The notes: generated by a model not told the origin, from the letters alone. A DNA stretch of 14,847 nucleotides from G963674685 sp964591275 (GCA_964591275.1 CAZQAE010000101.1:1-14847), one strand, 5' to 3'. Counted from the stretch's first letter, positions 1-7,512 are shown. Numbers and translations: made by a program.

Positions 1-1566
1 ATCTCCAATACGCCGCCAGACATACGCGGGGATGGGCAATTTATTAAACTGTGTCCTGAGCCTTTCCTCGCTTTTGCGCAACGCCTTCTCGGCCTGCTTG
101 CGCTCTGTAATGTCGCGAGCGACCGCTTGAATAACCGTTTTCCCGCCGATTTCCATGGCGGTTAGCAATACTTCCGCGGGAAATTCGGTTTTATCTTTTC
201 GACAGTGAACCCATTCAAAATTTTGTCTGCCCTCTTGAAATGCCGAGTCGATCCTTTTGCTGGAAGCGACCATTGAATTTTGGCCATCTGGTTGCTTTTC
301 AGGTGAAAAATGACTGGGATGCTTGTGGATGAAATTTTCTTTGCTGTCGCAGCCGAATACATTTAATGTCGCATCGTTACAGTCGAAAAACCCCTCCTTA
401 TCAAGCAGCATGATGGCATCAGTAGTGGAATGGTAAAGCGTTCGATATTTGGCTTCCGAATCTTGCAACGCCTTCTCAGCCTGCTTGCGTTTGGAGATGT
501 CGCGAGTAACGCCTTGAAAATAATATTCCTCGTCAGTGGGCAGCCTGATGAAGGAAAGGGTGATTTCCGTCCACAAGAGCGAGCCATCGGATCGAAATTG
601 TTCAAGCTCAAAGGAGAGAGGCGGCGGCGGAAAGTCCATAGCAGTCTGGTTTGTTATTCCATCACGAATTCCACAAAGAACTGTTTCCAATGAGTTCGGC
701 GGCATGATGTCTTCCAAGCGATTCACCAAGGCTTGCTCGGGCGTATAGCCGAAGAGCTTTTCAACAGATGGGCTGACGTAAGTGAAGTTTAAGTTTGTGT
801 CTATGGTCCATATCACATCCGTGGAATACGTTATCAAGCGCCGATAGTTTTTCCCGCTCTTTTCAAGCTCCTCCTGTACGCCTTCCCGTTTTGCTATTTC
901 ATCTGTTAATTGACGGTTTGCCTGGTTGAGTCTTTCAGTTTGTTCAAGGAAGGATTCCACAATACTTCGAAGATACTCATGAAGCATTCCCAAACACAAA
1001 ACCATGGACAAAGTAAACACGGCAAAAATTGTCGCGCCAAAAACCCAAGCAGATACGGTGTTGATGGAGGCGATAATATCCTGATTTAAGTGGATCAGTC
1101 CGTTAAAAGTCGCGAAACCGATAAGGCCTATAGTTGCAAGACTAATAAGCGTAGACAAAATACCGGCTCTTATTCCAAAATATATCGTGGTAATCAGTGA
1201 AAAGGCAAAAAGGAAATATGGCCCAGCCCCAAGAAGGCCGACACGAAGCATGACAATGACGGACAATAAATAACAGATGGACAGTCCGGAAAGAGCTCGC
1301 TTCTGAACAGAAATCTTCTTCCTAAATACCGTAATTCCTACCAAAACAAAATATATTATCAAATAAGATATATATGTCTTCCAATGCCCCTTGGGGAAAA
1401 GGTAAATCGCGCTCACCAGCATCAGCGGAAAACCTATGATTGAAAAGGAAAAAAGAGTCACGTTGACTAAGTTGCTGGTAATATCTTCGATCTTATTTTT
1501 TCCACCAGTTCCATCAGGAATAATTCTGCTGATCAGAGATGATTTTATTCCAGTATTCTTCACCAT
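1..1566 (-). CDS. Membrane-anchored multi-PAS sensor protein, probably a histidine kinase (partial, 3' end outside window)
   Basis: The frame is open from ATG at 1566 to the window edge (522 residues, no stop). A TAA lies two codons upstream of that ATG, so it cannot start earlier; a GGGAG lies about 12 nt upstream. Residues about 35-196 hold five to seven hydrophobic membrane segments, followed by a charged, Gln/Glu-rich coiled-coil-like linker (about 200-240). PAS domain 1 spans about 240-360 (VIWTIDTNLNFTYVSPS, then the PAC-type end GVTRDISKRKQ). PAS 2 spans about 370-495 (TTDAIMLLDKEGFF to ARDITERKQ), and PAS 3 begins about 500. The linkers KQAEKALQDSE and KQAEKALRKSE are near copies. Membrane-PAS-PAS proteins of this form usually end in a HisKA/HATPase kinase, less often in a GGDEF domain. 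The output domain is not in the window, so signal and output are unknown. A TTGACA-type promoter lies upstream (1629-1656). Confidence 0.88.
   Translation of the reverse strand, partial: MVKNTGIKSSLISRIIPDGTGGKNKIEDITSNLVNVTLFSFSIIGFPLMLVSAIYLFPKGHWKTYISYLIIYFVLVGITVFRKKISVQKRALSGLSICYLLSVIVMLRVGLLGAGPYFLFAFSLITTIYFGIRAGILSTLISLATIGLIGFATFNGLIHLNQDIIASINTVSAWVFGATIFAVFTLSMVLCLGMLHEYLRSIVESFLEQTERLNQANRQLTDEIAKREGVQEELEKSGKNYRRLITYSTDVIWTIDTNLNFTYVSPSVEKLFGYTPEQALVNRLEDIMPPNSLETVLCGIRDGITNQTAMDFPPPPLSFELEQFRSDGSLLWTEITLSFIRLPTDEEYYFQGVTRDISKRKQAEKALQDSEAKYRTLYHSTTDAIMLLDKEGFFDCNDATLNVFGCDSKENFIHKHPSHFSPEKQPDGQNSMVASSKRIDSAFQEGRQNFEWVHCRKDKTEFPAEVLLTAMEIGGKTVIQAVARDITERKQAEKALRKSEERLRTQFNKLPIPAYVWRRIGD
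78..489. repeat. Direct repeat encoding the PAS-linker module (78-102 and 465-489)
   Basis: The 25-base stretches at 78-102 and 465-489 differ at one base, and the 9-mer TGTCGCGAG recurs at 111-119 and 498-506 with the same 387-base (129-codon) offset. Both copies encode the RDI(S/T)xRKQAEKAL linker that closes one PAS domain and opens the next. The offset equals one PAS module, so this is an in-frame module duplication rather than a mobile repeat. Confidence 0.75.
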
Positions 1567-1628
1567 ATCTTAAATGATCTCCCAAACGAGGTGTTGAGAC
1601 CCAGATCGAATCACTTTCCAATAAATTA

Positions 1629-1656
1629 ACGATACCAATTTTCACTCGAATGTCAA
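1629..1656 (-). promoter_or_regulatory. Putative sigma70-like promoter of the PAS sensor gene
   Basis: On the minus strand TTGACA (1656-1651) is followed after 16 bases by TATCGT (1634-1629). The -35 box is a perfect consensus; the -10 box matches at 4 of 6 positions. It lies in the 108-base gap after the NTPase gene and would give a leader of roughly 55 nt to the ATG at 1566. Confidence 0.42.
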
Positions 1657-1674
1657 AGTTGTCAGCGGCTCATC

Positions 1675-2232
1675 TCATCTTGTCAGAGACGCGTTATCTT
1701 TATGCGCTCGACTGATCTCGGCAACCAGGATGTCCAGGCAATGCGGCTCCCAAGGAAAAATCGACACTTCGCCTTTCATTATTCGGGCCGCCTGATCCGC
1801 CAGTTCTGGCCTGACAACAACGAGGGCATTGGAGTATTGACCCTTTTGGAGCGCCTCGAAACCGGTGACAAATCCTTCTCCCCGTAATTCAAGAGGACCG
1901 ATTTCGTCGATGACGGCTAACCCCTCGTGGTTCATCGGATCGCAGGCCTTGTTGGCGAAACAAATTCCTTTGGGCAAAAATCGCCAGGGACCCTGTCGAA
2001 TTCCCGACTCGTCGTCGATATGCGCGAGTGGTATCTGCTCACCGGTCGCCAGGTCCTGGACGGCCAAGCCGATGATTTTATCGCCATCGAATATTTTCGG
2101 CGTCGCGACTCCGAACACGCTGATCTCCAAGTCTTTTAAAGCGGTCGCCAGCTTTAATACGCAGGTGGTTTTTCCGACGCCGCGTGGACCCGTGAGCAAG
2201 GTCGTTCGGGGAGGTTGCGTTGTTGACTTCAT
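1675..2232 (-). CDS. THEP1-family nucleoside-triphosphatase-like P-loop NTPase
   Basis: This 185-residue P-loop protein has Walker A GPRGVGKTT (residues 15-23) and the diagnostic Walker B VIDEIGPLEL (107-116), followed by a conserved-looking VVRPEL strand (139-144). The DEIGPxEL block is characteristic of the NTPase_1/THEP1 family. Its best-studied members hydrolyse NTPs slowly in vitro and have unclear cellular roles. The size fits a single-domain family member (about 170-200 residues). No signal peptide is seen, so it is probably cytoplasmic. It is divergent from the lipoprotein operon, with only 50 bp between the two start codons, so the pair may be co-controlled. Downstream is the PAS sensor on the same strand, 108 bp away. 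The Shine-Dalgarno is weak. The family assignment is good; the substrate and any link to the neighbouring operon are unknown. Confidence 0.85.
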   Translation of the reverse strand: MKSTTQPPRTTLLTGPRGVGKTTCVLKLATALKDLEISVFGVATPKIFDGDKIIGLAVQDLATGEQIPLAHIDDESGIRQGPWRFLPKGICFANKACDPMNHEGLAVIDEIGPLELRGEGFVTGFEALQKGQYSNALVVVRPELADQAARIMKGEVSIFPWEPHCLDILVAEISRAHKDNASLTR

Positions 2233-2251
2233 TACGCGGTGCTCATATAGT
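2223..2251 (+). promoter_or_regulatory. Putative sigma70-like promoter of the lipoprotein-receptor operon
   Basis: TTGACT (2223-2228), a 17-base spacer and TATAGT (2246-2251) each match consensus at 5 of 6 positions with ideal spacing. Transcription would start near 2258, about 25 nt before the ATG at 2283. The -35 box overlaps the NTPase start codon region on the other strand, so polymerase binding here would interfere with NTPase expression. Confidence 0.55.
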
Positions 2252-2282
2252 TCAGCGTGAAATTTGCTCGGATTGCGTTGAC

Positions 2283-2831
2283 ATGACTAATAAACGCCAA
2301 AAAAGAATACTCCCGATTATTTTCCTGGTCAATTTTATACTCTGGTTGCCCGCCTGCGGCCCCGGTTGGGATGGCTATGATGATCGATACAGCGATCCCG
2401 GCCCCATCTCTTTAGCTCCCTGGGAAGGCGAGCAAAGCGTCACTGTTGAATTTGAAGGCGCCAGCGTTCCGGTGCAATTGGCCGGAATGGAAACGCACGA
2501 CTACCTGGGCGCGCCGGCCATATCACTTTCGGCGATCATCATCCAAAGCGGGCTTGCCGGAGACCCGGAGTCATACCGATACGATTTCACGGCCACGGAC
2601 GGTTATAATCTTTTCATCAAGCGTTACGAGGACATTGCGCTGCTGCCCGGCTGGTCGGAAATGACAACCGGTTACCTATATCTCGACCCACGCTACGAAG
2701 ACCTCACCGCCGGATGGGAAGAGCACCCCTGGGGCAGCGCTCTTTCGGCATACCAGATAAAATGGATGGATGGTGGAACATTAACTCTGCTGCCGAAAGT
2801 CGGCGGCAAATATTTTAAGGATATGCCTTGA
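2283..2831 (+). CDS. Small hypothetical lipoprotein with an oxidoreductase-molybdopterin-like (SUOX-like) domain shape
   Basis: From ATG 2283 the product is 182 residues: a basic N-terminus (KRQKR), a hydrophobic segment and the lipobox LPAC with Cys25. This start is chosen over an in-frame TTG at 2220 because it puts the signal peptide at the N-terminus and lies just downstream of the 2223-2251 promoter; no clear Shine-Dalgarno is seen. After a short acidic/Gly linker, residues about 52-170 form one domain: a VTVEFEGASVPVQL strand pair, a YRYDFTATDGYNLF motif (99-111), a YEDI loop, and the closing YQIKWMDGGTLTLL (157-170). The DGY element and the closing KW strand recall the sulfite-oxidase-like molybdopterin fold. 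No cofactor-binding Cys is seen in the domain, so it may be a binding module. The same pattern recurs in the next gene. Its TGA overlaps the next ATG (TGATG), which indicates translational coupling. The function is unknown. Confidence 0.82.
   Translation: MTNKRQKRILPIIFLVNFILWLPACGPGWDGYDDRYSDPGPISLAPWEGEQSVTVEFEGASVPVQLAGMETHDYLGAPAISLSAIIIQSGLAGDPESYRYDFTATDGYNLFIKRYEDIALLPGWSEMTTGYLYLDPRYEDLTAGWEEHPWGSALSAYQIKWMDGGTLTLLPKVGGKYFKDMP
2304..2332 (-). promoter_or_regulatory. Possible divergent promoter of the NTPase gene, inside the lipoprotein coding region
   Basis: On the minus strand TTGACC (2332-2327) is followed after 17 bases by TATTCT (2309-2304). The predicted start near 2297 would leave about a 65-nt leader to the NTPase ATG (2232). 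It would make the two divergent transcripts overlap over the promoter region. Boxes this degenerate also occur by chance. Confidence 0.3.
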
Positions 2832-5296
2832 TGTTTTTTAAAAAAGGTTTCTTTCTTATGCTTATCGCGCTGCTTTCGCTAACGCTGATCCTCGGCGCCG
2901 GCTGCGCAAAGAAAAAGTCCGGCGACGACGATGACGACGACGACGCCAGCGACGATGATACCGAAGACAACGTGGAATCCGGCGTCGGTTCATACTTGGT
3001 CCATTTGAACATGGTCCCCGTGATGCTGGGCTCCCACGCCGACGCTGCGTCTCAAACGCTGTTTGATGCAAACGGTGAATCTTTCAGTGGCGCGTCGATT
3101 CTTGCCAGTGATTTGGTCAACGCCCTTGATCCTTTTTCTGAAGACGTCGATGGTTTCAGCTATGAATTCATCACGACCGACGAACAGAGTAAAACTGGGC
3201 AAATCAGTTACGGCGACCTTTCCAAACTGGCATTTTATGAAGATGCGGATACGCAAAGCCTTTGCCTGGGATGGACGGAAAACGGTCATGCCGCCGATAG
3301 CTTCTGCGGTATGAAAGAGGGCCTCATTATCACGCATCCCAAACAAGGCGCATTCGAGATCAAAAGCCTTGAATGGATGAACGAGCGAAGCGGCGATCAA
3401 CCGGCGCATCTTGGCCAAACCGTCGCCGTCAAGGCCGTCGCCTCCGTCGGCGCCGACACCATCGTATCGGGGGATTATCTCAAAACCTATCTTCTGCAGG
3501 ACGGATACGGCCTGAAAGTCTTCGCCGACTCAGGAGCTACGCAGGAGAATCAGGGTTATGACGGATCGCTGACGACTGGGATTGACACCTTCATCGGCGA
3601 CGAGGTTTTTGTCCTGGGCCGTATCACCGTCCATGACGACATGATCGAATTTGTTCCCAAAAGCGGCTATCACGTCGCCGTGCTTTCCACGAACAATGCC
3701 GTGGAAGCCCCAAAACTCCTGACGACCGATGAACTGATCGAAAATAATATGCGGTACGCCGCCGCCCTGGTGCGTATCAATGATGTCAAAATCGTTGATG
3801 TCGACGTTGACGATCCGGCCACAGATTGGCCCGAATACGGCACGAAGTCGAAAGACATCTTCATCCACCAGATGAGCGGAGGACCGAAGGTCAATTGCCT
3901 CGTTTATGAAAATACGGGACTACCGGGATCGGACAAGCCAGCGGATGGATTCGACCTCATCGGCGTTACAGAAATCGATGGCGACTCGGCGAATATTTTT
4001 CCGCGCCGCGTGGAGGATCTCAACCCCACCGAGCAAAGTCTCGAAGGACAAGTTCGCGTCACGATCATCGGCGAGGATGTCAGCGCTCTGGTCGATCTGT
4101 CCGAACTCAAAACCGGTCTTCAACCTCTTGGCGCAGACAACGCGCTCATTTCAGTGGTCTCTTTCGCCGAAGTTGCGCACGCCGCCGGTCTGACGCGTAA
4201 TCCCAAGCTCCTGGACTTCAAACCCGTTGCCTACGACGACAGGCAGCCCTTTGCAACGGTGATTTTTAACGAGCTGAAAAGCGGCGTTTTCTACCAGGGA
4301 GTTACTGAGGACGAAGAGCAACCAAATCCGATGGTCAACAGTCACTTCTGGCCGCAAATGGGTCTATCGGACATCTTCTACCTCAGGGGCATCGACCGCA
4401 TCCATGCCTATCGCGCCGTCGAACCCCCTACAGAAGGCGAAGCTGAGTACGGCGAGGGAATTACGCTCCTTATCAACGGCAAATCTTTCGCCGTCAAATT
4501 CAGTTCCATGCCGCAGACTGAGTATAACGGTAAGGTCGCCATTCGCGTCGACCAAGTCATCAGCGATCTGATTTTGAACCTCTACACAATGAATGGCAGT
4601 TTCTCCGCGGACGAAATTAAAGCTCTATACGATTATCGATTCGCGGGGAAAGACGATTCGGACGAGGCGACAGTCGCCTTTGAAGACCTCGAAGGCGGCT
4701 ACCTTATTCTCGACGCCGATCCCTACATCATTTTCCCGGAGCTTGGAGACAATTGGCGCGTTGATTATATCCACGTAGTAGACATGATGCGCTATATCCA
4801 GGTCGATTTTGGGGATGGCGAAATTGCCGAAAAAATCTATCTGCGTAATTGCGCAACCAGCCCTGAGGATGTTGGAGACGGCGTTATCGAAGACGTTGTT
4901 TTTTACGATACGGTTCTGCGGGCGACGGGATTCGACTCCTCGGAAAACATGTATTTGTACGATCTCTGGGTTGTTGCTATCGATGGATTCATCTCAAAAT
5001 GGGATTATGGACACGGTCACTTCGATTCCCTGTATATTCGCCCCTATGAAAACCGGGGCTTCACAGCCGATCCGGGCGTCGGCGCCTACGGCGGTCGCGC
5101 TTCTTCCAAGGCCGTCAACGAGATCCGCCTCATCGATGTCCCGCAGGAGGCACCGTCCATTCCCGTGGAAATCGAAGGCCAAACCTTGTGGGGCAGCGAC
5201 GCCAATTCGTGTACGGGATGTCACTTCAAAAGCGAGGAGCTTCACATTCCTATTAACTGTTACACTTCTGGATGCCATACTGCCCCCACTCAATGA
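2831..5296 (+). CDS. Large multidomain lipoprotein with OB-fold-like segments and a C-terminal dihaem c-type motif pair
   Basis: The product is 821 residues from ATG 2831; an in-frame TTG at 2828 is less likely. The signal peptide ends at LGAGC (Cys25), a slightly atypical lipobox with Gly at -3, followed by an Asp-rich spacer (32-47) that may extend the protein from the membrane. Residues about 53-168, 407-529, 542-660 and 665-770 each look like diverged copies of the domain in the preceding lipoprotein (for example FSYEFITTDE, FKPVAYDDRQ, YDYRFAGKDD, WVVAIDGFIS). Residues about 196-395 look like two OB-fold units of the DUF5689 type (LLQDGYGLKVF, then GDEVFVLGRITVHDDMIEF). The tail carries CTGCH (794-798) and CYTSGCH (810-816), i.e. 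CXXCH and CX4CH haem c sites as found in multihaem cytochromes. It sits between a lipoprotein and a TonB receptor, with coupled overlaps on both sides. Export is well supported. Haem loading and function are inference. Confidence 0.85.
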   Translation: MFFKKGFFLMLIALLSLTLILGAGCAKKKSGDDDDDDDASDDDTEDNVESGVGSYLVHLNMVPVMLGSHADAASQTLFDANGESFSGASILASDLVNALDPFSEDVDGFSYEFITTDEQSKTGQISYGDLSKLAFYEDADTQSLCLGWTENGHAADSFCGMKEGLIITHPKQGAFEIKSLEWMNERSGDQPAHLGQTVAVKAVASVGADTIVSGDYLKTYLLQDGYGLKVFADSGATQENQGYDGSLTTGIDTFIGDEVFVLGRITVHDDMIEFVPKSGYHVAVLSTNNAVEAPKLLTTDELIENNMRYAAALVRINDVKIVDVDVDDPATDWPEYGTKSKDIFIHQMSGGPKVNCLVYENTGLPGSDKPADGFDLIGVTEIDGDSANIFPRRVEDLNPTEQSLEGQVRVTIIGEDVSALVDLSELKTGLQPLGADNALISVVSFAEVAHAAGLTRNPKLLDFKPVAYDDRQPFATVIFNELKSGVFYQGVTEDEEQPNPMVNSHFWPQMGLSDIFYLRGIDRIHAYRAVEPPTEGEAEYGEGITLLINGKSFAVKFSSMPQTEYNGKVAIRVDQVISDLILNLYTMNGSFSADEIKALYDYRFAGKDDSDEATVAFEDLEGGYLILDADPYIIFPELGDNWRVDYIHVVDMMRYIQVDFGDGEIAEKIYLRNCATSPEDVGDGVIEDVVFYDTVLRATGFDSSENMYLYDLWVVAIDGFISKWDYGHGHFDSLYIRPYENRGFTADPGVGAYGGRASSKAVNEIRLIDVPQEAPSIPVEIEGQTLWGSDANSCTGCHFKSEELHIPINCYTSGCHTAPTQ
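2924..2959 (+). repeat. GAC/GAT codon run encoding a poly-Asp linker
   Basis: Seven consecutive Asp codons (2924-2944), then Ala-Ser, then three more (2951-2959), alternating GAC and GAT. It lies directly after the lipobox and Lys-rich segment. Mixed codons argue for selection on the acidic linker rather than simple slippage, although the run could still vary in length between strains. Confidence 0.7.
5197..5281 (+). other. C-terminal mini-cytochrome segment: CXXCH and CX4CH haem c motifs
   Basis: Within the last 30 residues of the large lipoprotein, CTGCH (codons 5210-5224) and CYTSGCH (5258-5278) occur 11 residues apart. An extra His (HIPIN, residue 805) between them could serve as an axial ligand. 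CX4CH is known from tetrahaem cytochromes c3. If both are haem sites this would be a two-haem tail; a metal-binding Cys/His knot is the alternative. Confidence 0.6.
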
Positions 5297-7290
5297 TGAT
5301 TGATTCGACGATGAACCATTTTTGCCTGATACTATGCGTCCTCATGCTGATTGCGCCTTCTTATTCGAAAGCGTCCAATGATGAGGAGGACGACAGCGCT
5401 TTCACGCAGGGAGAGATCGTCGTCACCGGCAAGCGCCTGCCCGCCGAGCACACGGCTACCATGCAGGAAATAGACGCCGAAGACATCAAAGCCTTTGGCG
5501 CATCCAACGTGGCCGAAGCCTTGCAGGCGGCGACGGCGATGCGCGTGGACACCGCCCCGACATCCCTGTCGGCCAATGGAAAACAGGAACATCTGGCCGG
5601 ACTGCGTGGTTTCGATCCGCGCAATGTTATCATTCTCATCGACGGAGTCCCCATTTATGAGCCATATTTTCGGGTTTTGGATCTGAGGCAGATTCCCGTT
5701 TCCGACATCGCGAAGATCAAAATCATCAAAGGTCCAACGAGTGTTTTGTATGGCCCGAACGCGATGGGGGGCGTGATCAACATTATCACGAAACGCGGCG
5801 GCGGTCCGGCACGCGGCCACATCGATGCATCTTATGGCGACGTGGAAAGCTACTCCGCAAACGCCTCCGTGCGCGGCGGCGCGGGCGCCTTCGAGTATTT
5901 CATGGCGCCGGGTTTTACAAAAAGCGACGGCTACAAAATATCTGATGATTTTGATGAAACCCGAAACGAAGACGGCGGCGTGCGTTTCAATTCCGATTTC
6001 CGGGACTTTTATCTGTCGGGGAAAGCGGCCTTCGTAAAAGGGCCGGGCGGCCTCGCTCTATCGGCCAATCACTATGAATTTGACGGCGGCGTGCCATTTT
6101 CCATGGAAGCCATTGAACCGGCGACTCTTTGGCGCAAGCACTGGCGCAAAACCGGCGCGGCGCTGCATGGCGACTGGTCTCCAACCGATTACCTTTATTT
6201 GAAGGGCAACGCCTTCTACACGCGCTTTTTCAACACCATCACCACGCACACGGACACGACCATGTCCTCGGTCGCGACAAACGGCGACGCAGTCTCGACC
6301 TACGACAACAACGTTTTCGGATACCACTTTTTGCCCACGCTGCTTTTTGGCAAAGCCGGCGCCCTCACGCTGATGGCGCACTACAAGCAGGACAAGGTTG
6401 GCATTCAAAATGAAAGCGGTGCGAAGTGGCGCGACTTCGGGGCCGAAACCTATAGTTGGGGCGGGGAGTACGGCCTGGGTCTCGGTTCCTTCAATATGAC
6501 GGCGGGCGGCGCATACCATTTTTTTCGGAAAACCGAAACGCCGCAAGAGGATCTTGGCGAAGACGAAGGCGCCTTCGATTGGCAAACGGGCCTGGCCTGG
6601 GCACCGCACCACGTGATCGAATTTCACACCGGCGCGGCACAAAAAAGCGCCTTTCCCGATCTTCGCTCCCTCTATGGCACGCAGGGCAACCCCGACCTGC
6701 GCCCGGAATCGGCATTAAACATCGACGCGGGATTCCGCGCCGCCTTCGCCGAATCTCTATTTTTGTCATCCACCTTTTTTCAGTCCTATATTGAGGACCT
6801 TATCGGGAAAAAGGAGACGGGCAATGAATACAGCCATGAGAACATCGACGAGGCCGAAATCACCGGTGTCGAAAGCGCTTTGGATTTGCATGTGGCCAAA
6901 GGCGTTTTCAATATCGGATTCGCGCACACGTACATGGACACGAAGGACCTGCGCGACGAGCGCAACCTTGACCGCCTTGATTTCAGGCCCGAGCATACGG
7001 CTTCTGTTGATGCGCGCTTGAATTGGCCAGCGAATACCAGCGTGGCGCTGCAATTTTTCTACGTCGGCGAGCGCCAATACGAGGAGCCGTCGAAGGATCG
7101 CGATATCGAAACGATGCCCGAATATGGAATCACCAATGCGCGCATCAGCCGCCGCATTCCGCTGGATCAGGCGAGCTCTGCGGAGATTTTCCTCAGCGGC
7201 AAAAACCTTTTCGACATCTACTACGAATCCGCGCCCGAAAAATGCGCTCCCGGTCGAATGCTGTCTGGCGGTCTGTCGGTCGAATTTTAG
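5293..7290 (+). CDS. TonB-dependent outer-membrane receptor (BtuB/siderophore-receptor type)
   Basis: From ATG 5293 the product is 665 residues. That ATG overlaps the upstream TGA (ATGA), favouring translational coupling; a second in-frame ATG at 5311 would leave the tighter signal peptide NHFCLILCVLMLIAPSYSKA. A TonB-box-like stretch GEIVVTG (residues 40-46) precedes the plug domain (about 55-170), with LRGFDPRNVIILIDGVPI, IKIIKGPTSVLYGPNAMGGV and INIITKRGGG. The remainder has alternating beta-strand composition and ends in Phe, as outer-membrane barrels do. Length is normal for the family and no frameshift is seen. Family members import siderophores, cobalamin, haem, metals or glycans in exchange for TonB-ExbBD energy. 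None of the latter genes is in the window. The partner lipoproteins upstream may be surface capture factors. The substrate cannot be read from the sequence. Confidence 0.95.
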   Translation: MMIDSTMNHFCLILCVLMLIAPSYSKASNDEEDDSAFTQGEIVVTGKRLPAEHTATMQEIDAEDIKAFGASNVAEALQAATAMRVDTAPTSLSANGKQEHLAGLRGFDPRNVIILIDGVPIYEPYFRVLDLRQIPVSDIAKIKIIKGPTSVLYGPNAMGGVINIITKRGGGPARGHIDASYGDVESYSANASVRGGAGAFEYFMAPGFTKSDGYKISDDFDETRNEDGGVRFNSDFRDFYLSGKAAFVKGPGGLALSANHYEFDGGVPFSMEAIEPATLWRKHWRKTGAALHGDWSPTDYLYLKGNAFYTRFFNTITTHTDTTMSSVATNGDAVSTYDNNVFGYHFLPTLLFGKAGALTLMAHYKQDKVGIQNESGAKWRDFGAETYSWGGEYGLGLGSFNMTAGGAYHFFRKTETPQEDLGEDEGAFDWQTGLAWAPHHVIEFHTGAAQKSAFPDLRSLYGTQGNPDLRPESALNIDAGFRAAFAESLFLSSTFFQSYIEDLIGKKETGNEYSHENIDEAEITGVESALDLHVAKGVFNIGFAHTYMDTKDLRDERNLDRLDFRPEHTASVDARLNWPANTSVALQFFYVGERQYEEPSKDRDIETMPEYGITNARISRRIPLDQASSAEIFLSGKNLFDIYYESAPEKCAPGRMLSGGLSVEF

Positions 7291-7512
7291 GCGAATGTCC
7301 TTTCCTTTCCTATCATCCGCCATCTCCCTGACATTGCCTTCAGCCATTGGCACTGGTATGGTCAAAACAATTGATTTTCGGAATGCGCTAATCTGAGATT
7401 GCACGCAAATATTTTCTATCACTCGGGCGACTTGACAGAGTTTCAATGGGTCGGTCGCCAGTGATTGATTTGCTGCCACGTTTCGAAATAAACAGAAGAA
7501 AAAAGGAAAGAT

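Noticed and set aside
363..611. Short minus-strand open frames in 162-611 as separate genes
   Set aside because: They lie in another frame of the continuous 522-codon PAS sensor, whose motifs are clear.
1865..2260. 131-codon plus-strand open frame over the NTPase
   Set aside because: It is antisense to a protein with intact Walker A and B motifs and has no recognisable domain or Shine-Dalgarno.
2220..2282. TTG 2220 as the start of the small lipoprotein
   Set aside because: It would put 21 residues before the signal peptide, and the codon lies upstream of the predicted transcription start.
7432..7437. TTGACA as the -35 box of the vsr operon promoter
   Set aside because: No acceptable -10 box lies 15-19 bases downstream. 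The 7291-7512 gap otherwise shows no clear promoter or terminator.
6766..7479. 237-codon minus-strand open frame opposite the receptor 3' end
   Set aside because: It is antisense to the beta-barrel coding region, is rich in Arg/Ala/Val as expected of a mirror frame, and matches no family I know. The 194-codon frame at 6058-6642 is rejected for the same reason.
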